NCBI RefSeq assembly: GCF_006965485.1
Contig: NZ_CP041360.1
Coordinates: forward strand, 3,286,001-3,350,000
DNA from: Spirosoma sp. KCTC 42546
GTDB taxonomy: Bacteria > Bacteroidota > Bacteroidia > Cytophagales > Spirosomataceae
DNA length: 64,000 bases
Reading direction: 5' to 3'
This document shows, piece by piece, positions 1 to 7,910 of the stretch. Under the pieces are notes generated by a model that saw only the letters and a program-made list of their open reading frames with translations, was not told where the DNA came from and searched no databases. The translations under genes and the position numbers were made by a program. Each line of letters begins with the position of its first letter. Within the stretch, counting starts at the first letter, position 1.

Positions 1-495
1 CACCAGCGGCATCCAATCGGCTAGTTGGGCCGGATCTTCGGAATACTGCATGCCGTGGAAGAGGTAATTTTGCTGGAGGGCGTCGTACCGTTTGCGGAGA
101 TAGTCCACATTGTCAGTACCCCACACAAAACTCATATGCGGAATAGACCGAATGAAATTAGGGGCATCGTGCAGAAACCCCTGTTGAATCAGATAGGCCC
201 AGAATTGCTTTGACTGTTCGAATGACTCCGCAATTTTAATCGCTTTCGAAGGGTCGATAGAGCCATCCTCTTTTTCGGGCGTGTAGTTGAGTTCGCAGAA
301 AGCCGAGTGCCCAGTACCCGCATTGTTCCAGGCATCAGAGCTCTCAGCGGCTGCGCTGTCCAGCCGTTCATAAATTTCAATTGTCAGGTCGGGTTGCAGT
401 TCTTTCAGCAATACGCCCAACGTTGCACTCATAATACCGGCGCCAATTAAGATGACATCGGGGCCTTTTTCAGTAGATTTTTTTCGTTTCGCCAT
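1..495 (-). CDS. mqo: Malate:quinone oxidoreductase, N-terminal part (runs off the window)
   Basis: This is the first 165 codons of a membrane-associated FAD enzyme that oxidises malate to oxaloacetate and passes electrons to the quinone pool. After a basic start (MAKRKKS), the FAD-binding beta-alpha-beta segment reads [15 protein letters not shown]. It is followed by the family-typical blocks [20 protein letters not shown] and [13 protein letters not shown]. The ATG at 495-493 is the only start that places the dinucleotide fold near the N-terminus. The 3' part lies to the left of position 1. About 145 bp of AT-rich DNA separates it from the next gene, so it is probably transcribed alone. The family assignment is firm; full length and C-terminus cannot be judged. 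Confidence 0.93.
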   Translation of the reverse strand, partial: MAKRKKSTEKGPDVILIGAGIMSATLGVLLKELQPDLTIEIYERLDSAAAESSDAWNNAGTGHSAFCELNYTPEKEDGSIDPSKAIKIAESFEQSKQFWAYLIQQGFLHDAPNFIRSIPHMSFVWGTDNVDYLRKRYDALQQNYLFHGMQYSEDPAQLADWMPLV

Positions 496-640
496 GATAT
501 AAATAGGCAGGTATGTATTCGTATATAGCTATCAAAAACGTCATTCGTTGTTATTTGGTTGCCATTTATAGTCATTTATTGTCGTTAGCATAGTCGACTA
601 CATCGAGAAATACACATCAAGCACGACCATTTAATGACAA

Positions 641-2347
641 TTAATCTGCCTGAAAGATCTTTTCTAAACATTTAACGGTGATCAAATACGTGGGTTTTAC
701 GCCCAATGTGCCCAGGCTGCCCGATGCCAGCGTAGCCCCCGTAAGCAGTGGGTTGTCAGAGGCATAATAAGCATACCGAACCTTAATACTGGCCGGAACA
801 CTCCCCCGTATTTTCGACTGTGCCTGAATTGCTTTCTGATAATGAGCACCTTCCATTTCCAGGCCAATGGCTTTCCAGGACGATTTGCAGAAGTAGTTAA
901 GAACATCTTTGTTTTGCAGCGAGGTGCCCAGTACCGTAATCATAGCGCCTTCGTACACATCAATGCCATGTCCTTCAAAGTCCGCTTTGGTAAAATCGTT
1001 GTCGAGCGGATAATTGTCGGCTGTACCTTCAAAGATGTGTGCTGTTGGAATCATCAGGTCGCCTTTCTCGCCAGTCAGGATGCCTGCTTTCCCGATCACT
1101 GAAATCGACGCTACGTTCAGTGGAACCGTTTGCTCATTGTATTCGAAGGGTTTCAGCAACTCGTCCATTGTTTCAAACGCCTGCTCGCCAAAGGCGTAAT
1201 CCATGACCAGCAACAGAGGTTGAGTCGCCTGAATATGCGCTGGGTCATGAGCAATCTCGGCCGATAACTGGGTCGTATCCAGGCGAGCGGTGTCAATCAA
1301 TTGTACCAGCAGACTGGTGCCGGCCAGATCTTCCAGTACGTGCAAACCGTGTTCTGTTGCGTACTCCGTGACCCGTTGGCGTAGTTCCCGTTGGGCAGGT
1401 TGACTTAGTTTTAAGGCCAGGTCGTAGAGGTTATCCCAGGTGGTGGTGTCCACTAAGGCCGCAGGTGCGTACAGGCAATTCATTACACTGTGCGGGTTAG
1501 CACTGATAATATGAATCGGCCGATCCTGTAGGTTATGTTCCCAGATGTATTGTTTCAGGCGTGTAGCCCAGCGTTCGCCATATAGGTGCTGGCCAATGCG
1601 CTCACGGAGCATCGGCGTAAAATTGATTTCACGGCCTAGTTTTGGCTCACCAATTTCCTTAATCGACACGCTGCCTAAGCCGTATACAATCTGAAATAGT
1701 CCGTTGTTGGTCCCCGCGGTTTCCTCAAACCGACGATAGGCCTGCTGAGTTTCTTCAAAGGTTCGGCCTAGAATAGAACTTAGGTACATAAGTGCCAATT
1801 CGCGCTCGTCGTCATTGACGGTTCCCCCAGATTGTACGATGGCTTCCAGTTTCTCCCATTCCCGCGTTCGGCTGCCCCGTTCCTGAAAGGCATTTCGACG
1901 AATTTTATCGGCCTCCATGAACATAAACGTCAGGTGCGTTAGGATGTCATAGATTTCACTTCGGCCATTCGTTACCTCGATCACCATCTGTTCACTGTCG
2001 ATACGGTAACAGTTTCGACGGCGTTTGGCCGGTACCAGAACCGGGAAATGAGAATGCTCGAAGCCTTCGCGAGAAGCCAGCGAAATAACCCGACACGCTT
2101 CGATACCTTTCGGAAGTCGGTCCATTACATAAACGAGACCATCCAGTTCAACGCGTTGCGGGTCGCCAACCAGCCCATAAATTTCGGGTTGAAGCGTAAG
2201 CAGGGCACGGCGAATTTCTTCACCCGATACGCCCGATGGTTTGTAAAATCCCCGGTTGAACAAATGCCGCATGGTTATGTATAATCGTTCAATGGCAACG
2301 CGCGACTCCTGAGCGCGGGTGAGGGGAGGAGAAGGGACGAGATTCAT
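641..2347 (-). CDS. DUF6909-like protein with nucleoside-phosphorylase-like C-terminal half
   Basis: This 568-residue soluble protein has no signal peptide or membrane segment. I believe it belongs to the Bacteroidota family DUF6909, whose function is unknown. The N-terminal half (about 1-190) is helical and charged. The C-terminal half (about 370-565) contains GLEMEGAHYQKAI, close to the EMEG motif of purine nucleoside phosphorylases and MTA/SAH nucleosidases, and a preceding glycine-rich stretch (SVIGKAGILTGEKGDL). The similarity to nucleosidases is my reading of the motif and not a demonstrated activity. Both neighbours are separated by gaps of over 140 bp, so it looks monocistronic. A later Met (MRHLFNRGF) is an alternative start. 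Confidence 0.75.
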   Translation of the reverse strand: MNLVPSPPLTRAQESRVAIERLYITMRHLFNRGFYKPSGVSGEEIRRALLTLQPEIYGLVGDPQRVELDGLVYVMDRLPKGIEACRVISLASREGFEHSHFPVLVPAKRRRNCYRIDSEQMVIEVTNGRSEIYDILTHLTFMFMEADKIRRNAFQERGSRTREWEKLEAIVQSGGTVNDDERELALMYLSSILGRTFEETQQAYRRFEETAGTNNGLFQIVYGLGSVSIKEIGEPKLGREINFTPMLRERIGQHLYGERWATRLKQYIWEHNLQDRPIHIISANPHSVMNCLYAPAALVDTTTWDNLYDLALKLSQPAQRELRQRVTEYATEHGLHVLEDLAGTSLLVQLIDTARLDTTQLSAEIAHDPAHIQATQPLLLVMDYAFGEQAFETMDELLKPFEYNEQTVPLNVASISVIGKAGILTGEKGDLMIPTAHIFEGTADNYPLDNDFTKADFEGHGIDVYEGAMITVLGTSLQNKDVLNYFCKSSWKAIGLEMEGAHYQKAIQAQSKIRGSVPASIKVRYAYYASDNPLLTGATLASGSLGTLGVKPTYLITVKCLEKIFQAD

Positions 2348-2393
2348 GAATAGGGATTGTCAGTAATTTAATGGCAAGTTACGCGGAAAAGGC

Positions 2394-2483
2394 TTTTTGA
2401 CAGGATTACAGCTGGGCCGACATGGGATGAATAGGATTGCTTGTCGTTAAAAATCCTGTTCATCCGGAAAACCCTGTCAAAAA
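2394..2483. repeat. Imperfect palindromic intergenic repeat
   Basis: Outer arms TTTTTGACAGG (2394-2404) and CCTGTCAAAAA (2473-2483) are perfect complements. Inner arms at 2425-2438 and 2452-2465 match at 13 of 14 positions (GGATGAATAGGATT against its complement). The words resemble the dispersed ACAGGATGAACAGGATT-type palindromes found between genes in many bacteria. It lies between divergent genes and could act as a mobile palindromic repeat or a structured 5' region. Confidence 0.7.
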
Positions 2484-2498
2484 ATAAAACGGGTTGGG

Positions 2499-2506
2499 TA
2501 CTTTTG
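2499..2506 (+). promoter_or_regulatory. Bacteroidota -7 box next to the start codon
   Basis: TACTTTTG matches the TAnnTTTG consensus and ends only four bases before the ATG at 2511. If used, transcription would begin at or next to the start codon and the message would be leaderless or nearly so. I see no clear -33 TTTG partner. Confidence 0.45.
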
Positions 2507-2510
2507 ACGA

Positions 2511-3455
2511 ATGAAAGACCCGATTCGGCGTATAGGATTGCTTTGCTTGTGTATCCTATTGCTCAGCCAGTCCATTCAGGCACAATCAGTACCCATCGCA
2601 CCCGCTATGCCTGATCCGTCAGGGATTAATCAGGGGCGATTTATTGGTGTGCTGGTTGGTACAGCCGCTTTTTACACCATTACGCTGCTCATGCTACGTA
2701 AACAATGGTACAAGAAAAAAGTACCCTTTCATACCTTTAATGACAATGGCGAATGGCTCCAGATGGATAAGGTGGGACATGCCGCAACGGCTTACTGCAT
2801 GAGTCGGGGGGGCTATGAGCTAATGCGCTGGAGTGGTGTCGATGAGCGAGCCAGTATCCTGACAGGTGGGTTACTGGCCTTGCTGTTTCAGACAACTCTT
2901 GAAGTCTACGATGGACACGCCGAAGGCTGGGGTTTTTCGAAGGGAGATATGTTTGCCAACGTTGCCGGAACAGCTCTCTTTATGGGGCAGCAGTTTGGCC
3001 CCGGACAGCAAGTGGTGAGTATGAAATATGGGTTTCGGAAAACAATATTTCCGCCCTACCGACCGAATCTGCTGGGAAAAACGACAGGGCAACAGATGCT
3101 CAAAGATTATAATGGACAACAATATTGGCTATCCGTAAATCTGGCGTCGGTATTACCGGTTGGGCCAGGTTTTCCGCGTTGGCTTAATCTGGACCTGGGC
3201 TATAGTGGCAGTGGTATGATTGGTGGGCACGAAAATCCGGTGACGTTTGATACGAATGGGAACGAGGTGAAATTTACCCGTTACCGGCAGTTCTTTATCT
3301 CGCCCGATGCTGATCTATCACGTATCGGTACGTTCTCTCCATCCTTACAGCGGTTCATTGGCACGGCACAATTTTTCAAAATCCCGGCTCCGTCTCTGGA
3401 GTTCAATCGAGTAAAAGGGGTACGATTTCACCCACTTATTTTACCAAAAGAATAA
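2511..3455 (+). CDS. DUF2279 family exported protein
   Basis: A 314-residue protein with a cleavable signal (hydrophobic LLCLCILLLSQSIQA then QSVP) and one membrane helix at about 44-62. The core block MDKVGHAATAYCMSRGG, followed by LEVYDGHAEGWGFSKGDMFANVAGT, is the DUF2279 (YfiM-like) signature with its conserved His/Asp/Glu residues. The C-terminal third is beta-rich and may sit in or near the outer membrane. Function is unknown; the domain is common in Bacteroidota envelope proteins. It is followed by a strong 29-bp hairpin and is probably a single-gene transcript. Confidence 0.85.
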   Translation: MKDPIRRIGLLCLCILLLSQSIQAQSVPIAPAMPDPSGINQGRFIGVLVGTAAFYTITLLMLRKQWYKKKVPFHTFNDNGEWLQMDKVGHAATAYCMSRGGYELMRWSGVDERASILTGGLLALLFQTTLEVYDGHAEGWGFSKGDMFANVAGTALFMGQQFGPGQQVVSMKYGFRKTIFPPYRPNLLGKTTGQQMLKDYNGQQYWLSVNLASVLPVGPGFPRWLNLDLGYSGSGMIGGHENPVTFDTNGNEVKFTRYRQFFISPDADLSRIGTFSPSLQRFIGTAQFFKIPAPSLEFNRVKGVRFHPLILPKE

Positions 3456-3459
3456 TAGA

Positions 3460-3528
3460 GTAAACACAGAGCCAGGGAGAACACAGAGTTATTAATTTTC
3501 TCTGTGTTCTCCCTGGCTCTGTGTTTAC
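3460..3528. terminator. Perfect 29-bp inverted repeat between convergent genes
   Basis: The arms 3460-3488 and 3500-3528 are exact complements around an 11-nt AT-rich loop. The arms contain the word ACACAGAG and its complement, which recurs in the repeat at 10754-10840. It lies between the stops of two convergent genes (3455 and 3536), so it can end transcription from both sides. The length and the shared words suggest a dispersed palindromic element co-opted as a terminator. Confidence 0.75.
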
Positions 3529-3535
3529 TTGAAAA

Positions 3536-4123
3536 CTACAGGCGTCCTCCGCCGATATCGAAACCTAGTTTGATTCCTAAATAGGCATTTTTGCTGTCAA
3601 TGGTGGTGCTTGAAAGCTTATTCGAAGTTGTGGGTACAGCGTTGTATTCAACACCAATTACAAAATGCCCGGTCTTAAGACCCGCCCGAATCATACCACC
3701 AAACTTAGTTTCGGCCACCAGAGAGACCTGTTGAGGAGATTGACCGTCGACAACTGTAACGGTACCGCCCGACGCTACCCTGTAAACCCCTAAACCTGCG
3801 CCCAGAAACGGACGGGTATTGCCTGTCCCGAATAAATAGTTGCCCGTAATCAGGTACGAGCCAAACGCACCAATATCGCCCGTAACAGAATTGCCATTGC
3901 TTACGATACTCCGTGCAACCAAAGCTGTTTCCAGACGCAGGCCCAGATCAAAATTATCGCTCAAGCCGTACTTTGGCTCAATAGCAAACAGTACTCCTCC
4001 CGATGCGCCTACGCCAAGTGGCTTGGCGAAACCAAGGGACACATTTACTTTGAATGGTTTAAACTCCTGGGCAGTAGCCGACAGGGCCACCAGCATGCAT
4101 AAAGAAAAAAGGTAACCTTTCAT
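3536..4123 (-). CDS. Outer membrane beta-barrel protein
   Basis: I chose the ATG at 4123 because it gives a clean signal peptide (MKGYLFSLCMLVALSATAQ) and a 195-residue product; the longer frame adds 23 residues before the signal. The mature protein alternates hydrophobic and polar residues with many Gly and aromatic residues (FGMIRAGLKTGHFVIGVEYN), and its C-terminal part (YLGIKLGFDIGGGRL) looks like a terminal barrel strand. This is the general pattern of small 8-strand OmpA/OmpW-like barrels in Bacteroidota. Substrate and role cannot be read. It ends against the hairpin at 3460-3528. Confidence 0.8.
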   Translation of the reverse strand: MKGYLFSLCMLVALSATAQEFKPFKVNVSLGFAKPLGVGASGGVLFAIEPKYGLSDNFDLGLRLETALVARSIVSNGNSVTGDIGAFGSYLITGNYLFGTGNTRPFLGAGLGVYRVASGGTVTVVDGQSPQQVSLVAETKFGGMIRAGLKTGHFVIGVEYNAVPTTSNKLSSTTIDSKNAYLGIKLGFDIGGGRL

Positions 4124-4235
4124 AAATAATAAAAAGTGAATAAATGATCCTGTACGAATCAACTTGAACCGTACGTTAGTTAGACGAATCAATCTAATTT
4201 AGTCACTTTATTTTTTATATTGGTATACTCATGCT

Positions 4236-5267
4236 TTATTTTATTTCACCTGGCGTTACCACAATGCGTTTATGTCGGTTTTGGCGAAGTATACTTACCG
4301 GGATTTGGCGACCAATGGTATCATCGGTTAATAGCAGGTGCAGATCATCGACACTGGTGACAGGTTGCCCATTGAAGCCAACAATAATGTCGCCCTGAAG
4401 CAATTCGCCATTGCCTGCAACCCCGTCTGGCTCTACGCTGGCCACCATTACGCCCGTTTTTGCTGTAAGCTGGTTATACTGTTTAATGCGTTCTGTAAGA
4501 TTAATGAGTTGACCGGCAATGCCAAGGTAGCCTCGTCGTACACGACCGTGCATAATGAGTTTTCCGGCCACTAAGGCAGTCAGGTTTGAGGATACCGCGA
4601 AACAAATTCCCTGGGCAGGCAGAATGACGGCGGTATTTACGCCAATAACATCACCAGCCGAGTTAACTAATGGCCCCCCTGAGTTGCCCGGATTCAATGA
4701 GGCATCGGTCTGAATGACGTCGTCAATCAAGCGGCCCGATTCTGAACGTAGTGTCCGGCCGAGGGCGCTTACAACACCTGCTGTTAGCGAGTATTGGAAG
4801 CCGTACGGATTGCCTACCGCAATGGCAATTTGCCCAACTTGTACTTGTTTCGAATCGGCAAACCGAATGGCTTTAAGACCATCTGCATAGATTTTTATCA
4901 CCGCAATATCCGTAGCCGGATCCCGACCAATGAGTGTTGCTTCATAATCTCGGGAGTCGGGAAGCGAAACCATAATCGTCGTGGCTCCGGCTACAACGTG
5001 GTTATTGGTGATGATATACCCATCGGTTGAGATGATAAATCCAGAACCCGAGCCACCGTCCGCATCACCCCGATTGGGAGCGCGCCGTTGGGCAGGAGTT
5101 GCAGGTGTCGATCGGCCGCTTACCTTAATTTGAACGACCGACTGGCTTACTTTTTTAGCTACATTTACTACTGTAGTTGAATAGGCGTCTAACAGCGCTG
5201 CATCCTGATTAGAGGGCTCGCCAGCCTGCGAAACCGTATCGGAAAATGTTACAAAATGCGTGTTCAT
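4236..5267 (-). CDS. HtrA/DegP-type serine protease (S1C) with one PDZ domain, no signal peptide
   Basis: The protein is 343 residues. The trypsin-like domain covers about 35-230 with a complete triad: His90 in ITNNHVV, Asp120 in ATDIAVIKI and Ser196 in NPGNSGGPL. One PDZ domain follows (about 245-340, with NGELLQGDIIVGFNGQPV). DegP-family proteases normally act on misfolded proteins in the periplasm, but this N-terminus (MNTHFVTFSDTVSQAGEPSN) is polar with no signal or anchor, and no in-frame upstream start is evident. It may therefore act in the cytoplasm, as seen for some compact S1C proteases. It appears monocistronic. Confidence 0.87.
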   Translation of the reverse strand: MNTHFVTFSDTVSQAGEPSNQDAALLDAYSTTVVNVAKKVSQSVVQIKVSGRSTPATPAQRRAPNRGDADGGSGSGFIISTDGYIITNNHVVAGATTIMVSLPDSRDYEATLIGRDPATDIAVIKIYADGLKAIRFADSKQVQVGQIAIAVGNPYGFQYSLTAGVVSALGRTLRSESGRLIDDVIQTDASLNPGNSGGPLVNSAGDVIGVNTAVILPAQGICFAVSSNLTALVAGKLIMHGRVRRGYLGIAGQLINLTERIKQYNQLTAKTGVMVASVEPDGVAGNGELLQGDIIVGFNGQPVTSVDDLHLLLTDDTIGRQIPVSILRQNRHKRIVVTPGEIK

Positions 5268-5445
5268 TCGTAAAGTTGATTCAGTTAGGCTGAATTAAAC
5301 ATCACGATCTGTTCCACCATAATCTTTTATTGGTAAACCAATTGTTTATCAGTCATTTTGTCATTTTTAAGGCGCTGTGAGTTCGTTGAAAGCTAAAAGA
5401 TGCCTTTATTTGTATCAATTTCGGTTAAAATGGCAGCACTAACGT

Positions 5446-5622
5446 ATGACCTTTGAAGAATATCTGAGTCAAAAGAAAATCGACGCGAATTTATTCCAGC
5501 AAGGCGAATTTGCGCGATTTAGTGAATGGAAGCGTGAGTTCGGTCACATGCATCCGGAAAGCTTTACCGCTCAAAAGAAATTTCTTTTGAATGATACCCG
5601 AAGGAAGTACCTTGCTCGTTGA
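5446..5622 (+). CDS. Small conserved-looking hypothetical protein
   Basis: A 58-residue reading frame (MTFEEYLSQKKIDANLF to RRKYLAR) starts at ATG 5446. It is acidic at the N-terminus and basic at the end, with a helix-forming pattern and regular codon use for this genome. A good terminator follows 11 bases after the stop, which supports a real transcription unit. I do not recognise the family. Confidence 0.6.
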   Translation: MTFEEYLSQKKIDANLFQQGEFARFSEWKREFGHMHPESFTAQKKFLLNDTRRKYLAR

Positions 5623-5633
5623 ACGTGTATTAA

Positions 5634-5661
5634 GCGGTCTGAAGGTCAGACTGCCTTTTTA
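5634..5661 (+). terminator. Rho-independent terminator
   Basis: A 9-bp stem (GCGGTCTGA with TCAGACTGC, one G-U pair) with a 3-nt loop is followed by CTTTTTATT. It ends the small gene at 5446-5622. Confidence 0.8.
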
Positions 5662-5684
5662 TTCTAATCCTCTACTTTTTCTGC

Positions 5685-6092
5685 ATGAGCCTTACATTAG
5701 GAGAACTACGTGGCATCACAGATGCCGTTCTGAATGCCCTGAAGGCACAAGGCATTAGCGATGGTGATTCACTTCTGGAAGCAACCAAAACGCCTAAAGA
5801 TCGTAAAGATCTGGCTGCTATGAGTGGTGTTGACGGAACCACTATTCTGGAACTGGCCAATCGGGCCGACTTAGCCCGTATCAAAGGCATTGGGCGGGTC
5901 TATAGCGACCTTATGGAAGAAGCTGGTGTTGATACTGTAAAAGAACTTGCTCAACGGTCAGCTGAAAATCTGCACGCAAAACTGATTCAAATTAACAGTG
6001 TTCGGCAGTTTACCCAACGCCCGCCTTCGGTAGAACAAATTGGTGATTTTGTAGAGCAGGCAAAAAACCTGCCCAGGATGCTGGAATACTAA
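5685..6092 (+). CDS. DUF4332 family helix-hairpin-helix protein
   Basis: A 135-residue soluble protein. Two tandem helix-hairpin-helix-like units are visible, the second with the motif ADLARIKGIGRVYSDLMEEAGV, which is the DUF4332 signature. Such motifs bind DNA non-specifically in other proteins, but DUF4332 has no assigned reaction. The gene has its own terminator (6094-6124) and lies 32 bp from the convergent gene cdaA. Confidence 0.82.
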   Translation: MSLTLGELRGITDAVLNALKAQGISDGDSLLEATKTPKDRKDLAAMSGVDGTTILELANRADLARIKGIGRVYSDLMEEAGVDTVKELAQRSAENLHAKLIQINSVRQFTQRPPSVEQIGDFVEQAKNLPRMLEY

Positions 6093-6093
6093 G

Positions 6094-6124
6094 AAAGGGG
6101 GTGTTACATACGCCCCCTTTTTTT
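6094..6124 (+). terminator. Rho-independent terminator
   Basis: AAAGGGGGTG (6094-6103) pairs with CGCCCCCTTT (6111-6120) with one wobble pair, then a run of seven Ts. It ends the DUF4332 gene. The A-rich left arm would let it also work for the convergent cdaA transcript. Confidence 0.88.
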
Positions 6125-6134
6125 AGGCTAAAAG

Positions 6135-6944
6135 TTAGGCCTTTACACCTGGTTCCCGCAGATAATTTTCTAAACGGCTTTCTAACTCAGTTTGGCTCAG
6201 GTTGGTGAATAGCTCGCCGTTTAATGCCAGAGACAAACGCCCACTCTCTTCCGAAACCGCAATTACGGCAGCATCTGTGGCTTCGCTCATACCCAGCGCG
6301 GCCCGGTGGCGAAACCCCAGAGAAGGCGGTAACTCATCATCTTCCGAAACCGGCAGAATGCATCGGGCCGCTCGTATCCGTCCCTCACTGATAATAACAG
6401 CCCCGTCGTGTAATGGGCTATATTGGCTGAAAATGGCGAGTAGTAGTGGTTTCGATATGTCGGCGTCGATAACCTCGCCCGATTGCGCAAATTTCTCCAG
6501 ATCATCGTTTTTCTGAAGCACGAGCAATCCGCCCGAAAATTCGCCACTCAATGCTTTACAGGTATCCAGAACAGGCTTCAGAGGTGTCTGCGTTTCTACG
6601 TTGTCGGTATCTCGCAGTAACCAGCGACGAAACAGCCGACTATTTGTTAGGTTCGTTGACTTACCTATGAGCAGTAAAAAACGCCGTATCTCGTGCTGAA
6701 AAATAATAATCAACGCCAGGGCACCCACGCTGATGAAATATTCCAGAATGGTCGTCATCAGGTTTAAGCCCAGTGCTTTTACAAGCAAATAGGCCAGATA
6801 GACCAGCAGATAGCCCACAAATACCCGGCTGGCTACGCTTCCCCGAACGAGGTTATAAATTTGATAAATCAGAATAGCCACCAACCCGATATCGAGCAGG
6901 TCTAACCAGCCTATGTCTAAAAATCCCAGGCGAAATGCCAGCAT
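6135..6944 (-). CDS. cdaA: Diadenylate cyclase CdaA
   Basis: A 269-residue membrane enzyme that makes cyclic di-AMP from two ATP. Three hydrophobic segments lie in the first 90 residues (about 14-33, 41-58 and 66-85). The DAC catalytic domain follows with both diagnostic motifs, DGA at 180-182 (YSPLHDGAVII) and RHR at 212-214 (SLGFRHRAALGMSEATDA). Length and order match CdaA/DacA and not DisA. In firmicutes this gene sits with cdaR and glmM; here no such partner is adjacent. Cyclic di-AMP typically controls potassium and osmotic balance. Confidence 0.94.
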   Translation of the reverse strand: MLAFRLGFLDIGWLDLLDIGLVAILIYQIYNLVRGSVASRVFVGYLLVYLAYLLVKALGLNLMTTILEYFISVGALALIIIFQHEIRRFLLLIGKSTNLTNSRLFRRWLLRDTDNVETQTPLKPVLDTCKALSGEFSGGLLVLQKNDDLEKFAQSGEVIDADISKPLLLAIFSQYSPLHDGAVIISEGRIRAARCILPVSEDDELPPSLGFRHRAALGMSEATDAAVIAVSEESGRLSLALNGELFTNLSQTELESRLENYLREPGVKA

Positions 6945-7010
6945 GAATACGTGAAGAATGTTTCGGGGCTAAAGATAAACAGAACTTACTGGTTTACCCA
7001 CGCTATTGCA

Positions 7011-7895
7011 TTAGCCACTACAGGCGATCGCTAGCTTAATAAGAACAACTACCAGCCAGATAACCCAGCCATAGCTCCTGGATTTGGTTTCAGAAGCGCC
7101 AGGTTTATGGTGATAGTTTTCTCGGTATATCTGGTAATTGCTTTGAATTGTCGTTTTAAGGCCTGAATCACAATTGGTTCGAACGAGTTGGTGGGTGATT
7201 TCATAAACAAAATCACGCAGATAATGCTGAACGGCCACTGTATAATTCACCGCAGCTACGCAGTAGTCATTAACCACATGCCAAAAAGCGCTTTTGGGGA
7301 GGCTGTTTAAGAAATCAGCCCAGTCATCGTATACAATATAGCCAAAGGTTGTTGGATCCCGTCTATGGTTCGGTACTTTCTGGGCTTCCTCCAGTTGAGC
7401 TGTGATGTCTTGTATAAATTCGTAAATAGTTTCCTGAAGCGTATACGGTAAGGGATCGGGTAATGAAAAAGCAAGGGCCAACGGGTCTATAATCGTTGAA
7501 AATTGCCGACGCTTCAGAAGATAAGAGCAATACGCTTGAAGGCCATCGGCCAGAATTTCATCAAAAAAAGGGCTCTGCTGGCCGCTCCAGTGCTGATCGC
7601 TGATTGACTGTATGGGAAACTCAGCACCTGTCGGATTTTCGAGCCAGGCCAGTAAAGGTTTATCCTGAAAAATGGCAGCGTGATCGTTCAGGTGCTGCAG
7701 CTCTTTCAACTGGTCAATAGCTTTCAGCGCTTCATCTTTTGTGTACTGTTTGTTTCCTACGGCAATGGTAATGTCGGGTGTTAAGTTAAACTCGGCCAGT
7801 ATTTTTTTACGCACCTGAACCAGGCCTGCTGGATTGAGCTGGCTGGGCTCGATTTGCAGGCTATCTAACAAGTGTAAAGGTGATTGGTAGGGCAT
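7011..7895 (-). CDS. Unrecognised tail-anchored protein, third gene of the Hsp70 operon
   Basis: A 294-residue protein I cannot place in a family. The body (1-270) is helical and polar with several Trp and Tyr residues. The last 20 residues form a single membrane helix (WVIWLVVVLIKLAIACSG), so it is probably tail-anchored with the bulk in the cytoplasm. It lies 15 bp downstream of the Hsp70 gene and is probably co-transcribed, which suggests a partner or membrane tether for that chaperone. There is no HPD motif, so it is not a J-domain protein. The functional link is inference from context only. Confidence 0.72.
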   Translation of the reverse strand: MPYQSPLHLLDSLQIEPSQLNPAGLVQVRKKILAEFNLTPDITIAVGNKQYTKDEALKAIDQLKELQHLNDHAAIFQDKPLLAWLENPTGAEFPIQSISDQHWSGQQSPFFDEILADGLQAYCSYLLKRRQFSTIIDPLALAFSLPDPLPYTLQETIYEFIQDITAQLEEAQKVPNHRRDPTTFGYIVYDDWADFLNSLPKSAFWHVVNDYCVAAVNYTVAVQHYLRDFVYEITHQLVRTNCDSGLKTTIQSNYQIYRENYHHKPGASETKSRSYGWVIWLVVVLIKLAIACSG

Positions 7896-7910
7896 TGTAG
7901 AAAATAGCGA

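Noticed and set aside
7011..7895. J-domain co-chaperone for the adjacent Hsp70
   Set aside because: There is no HPD motif or J-domain helix pattern, so only a general partner role by context is kept.
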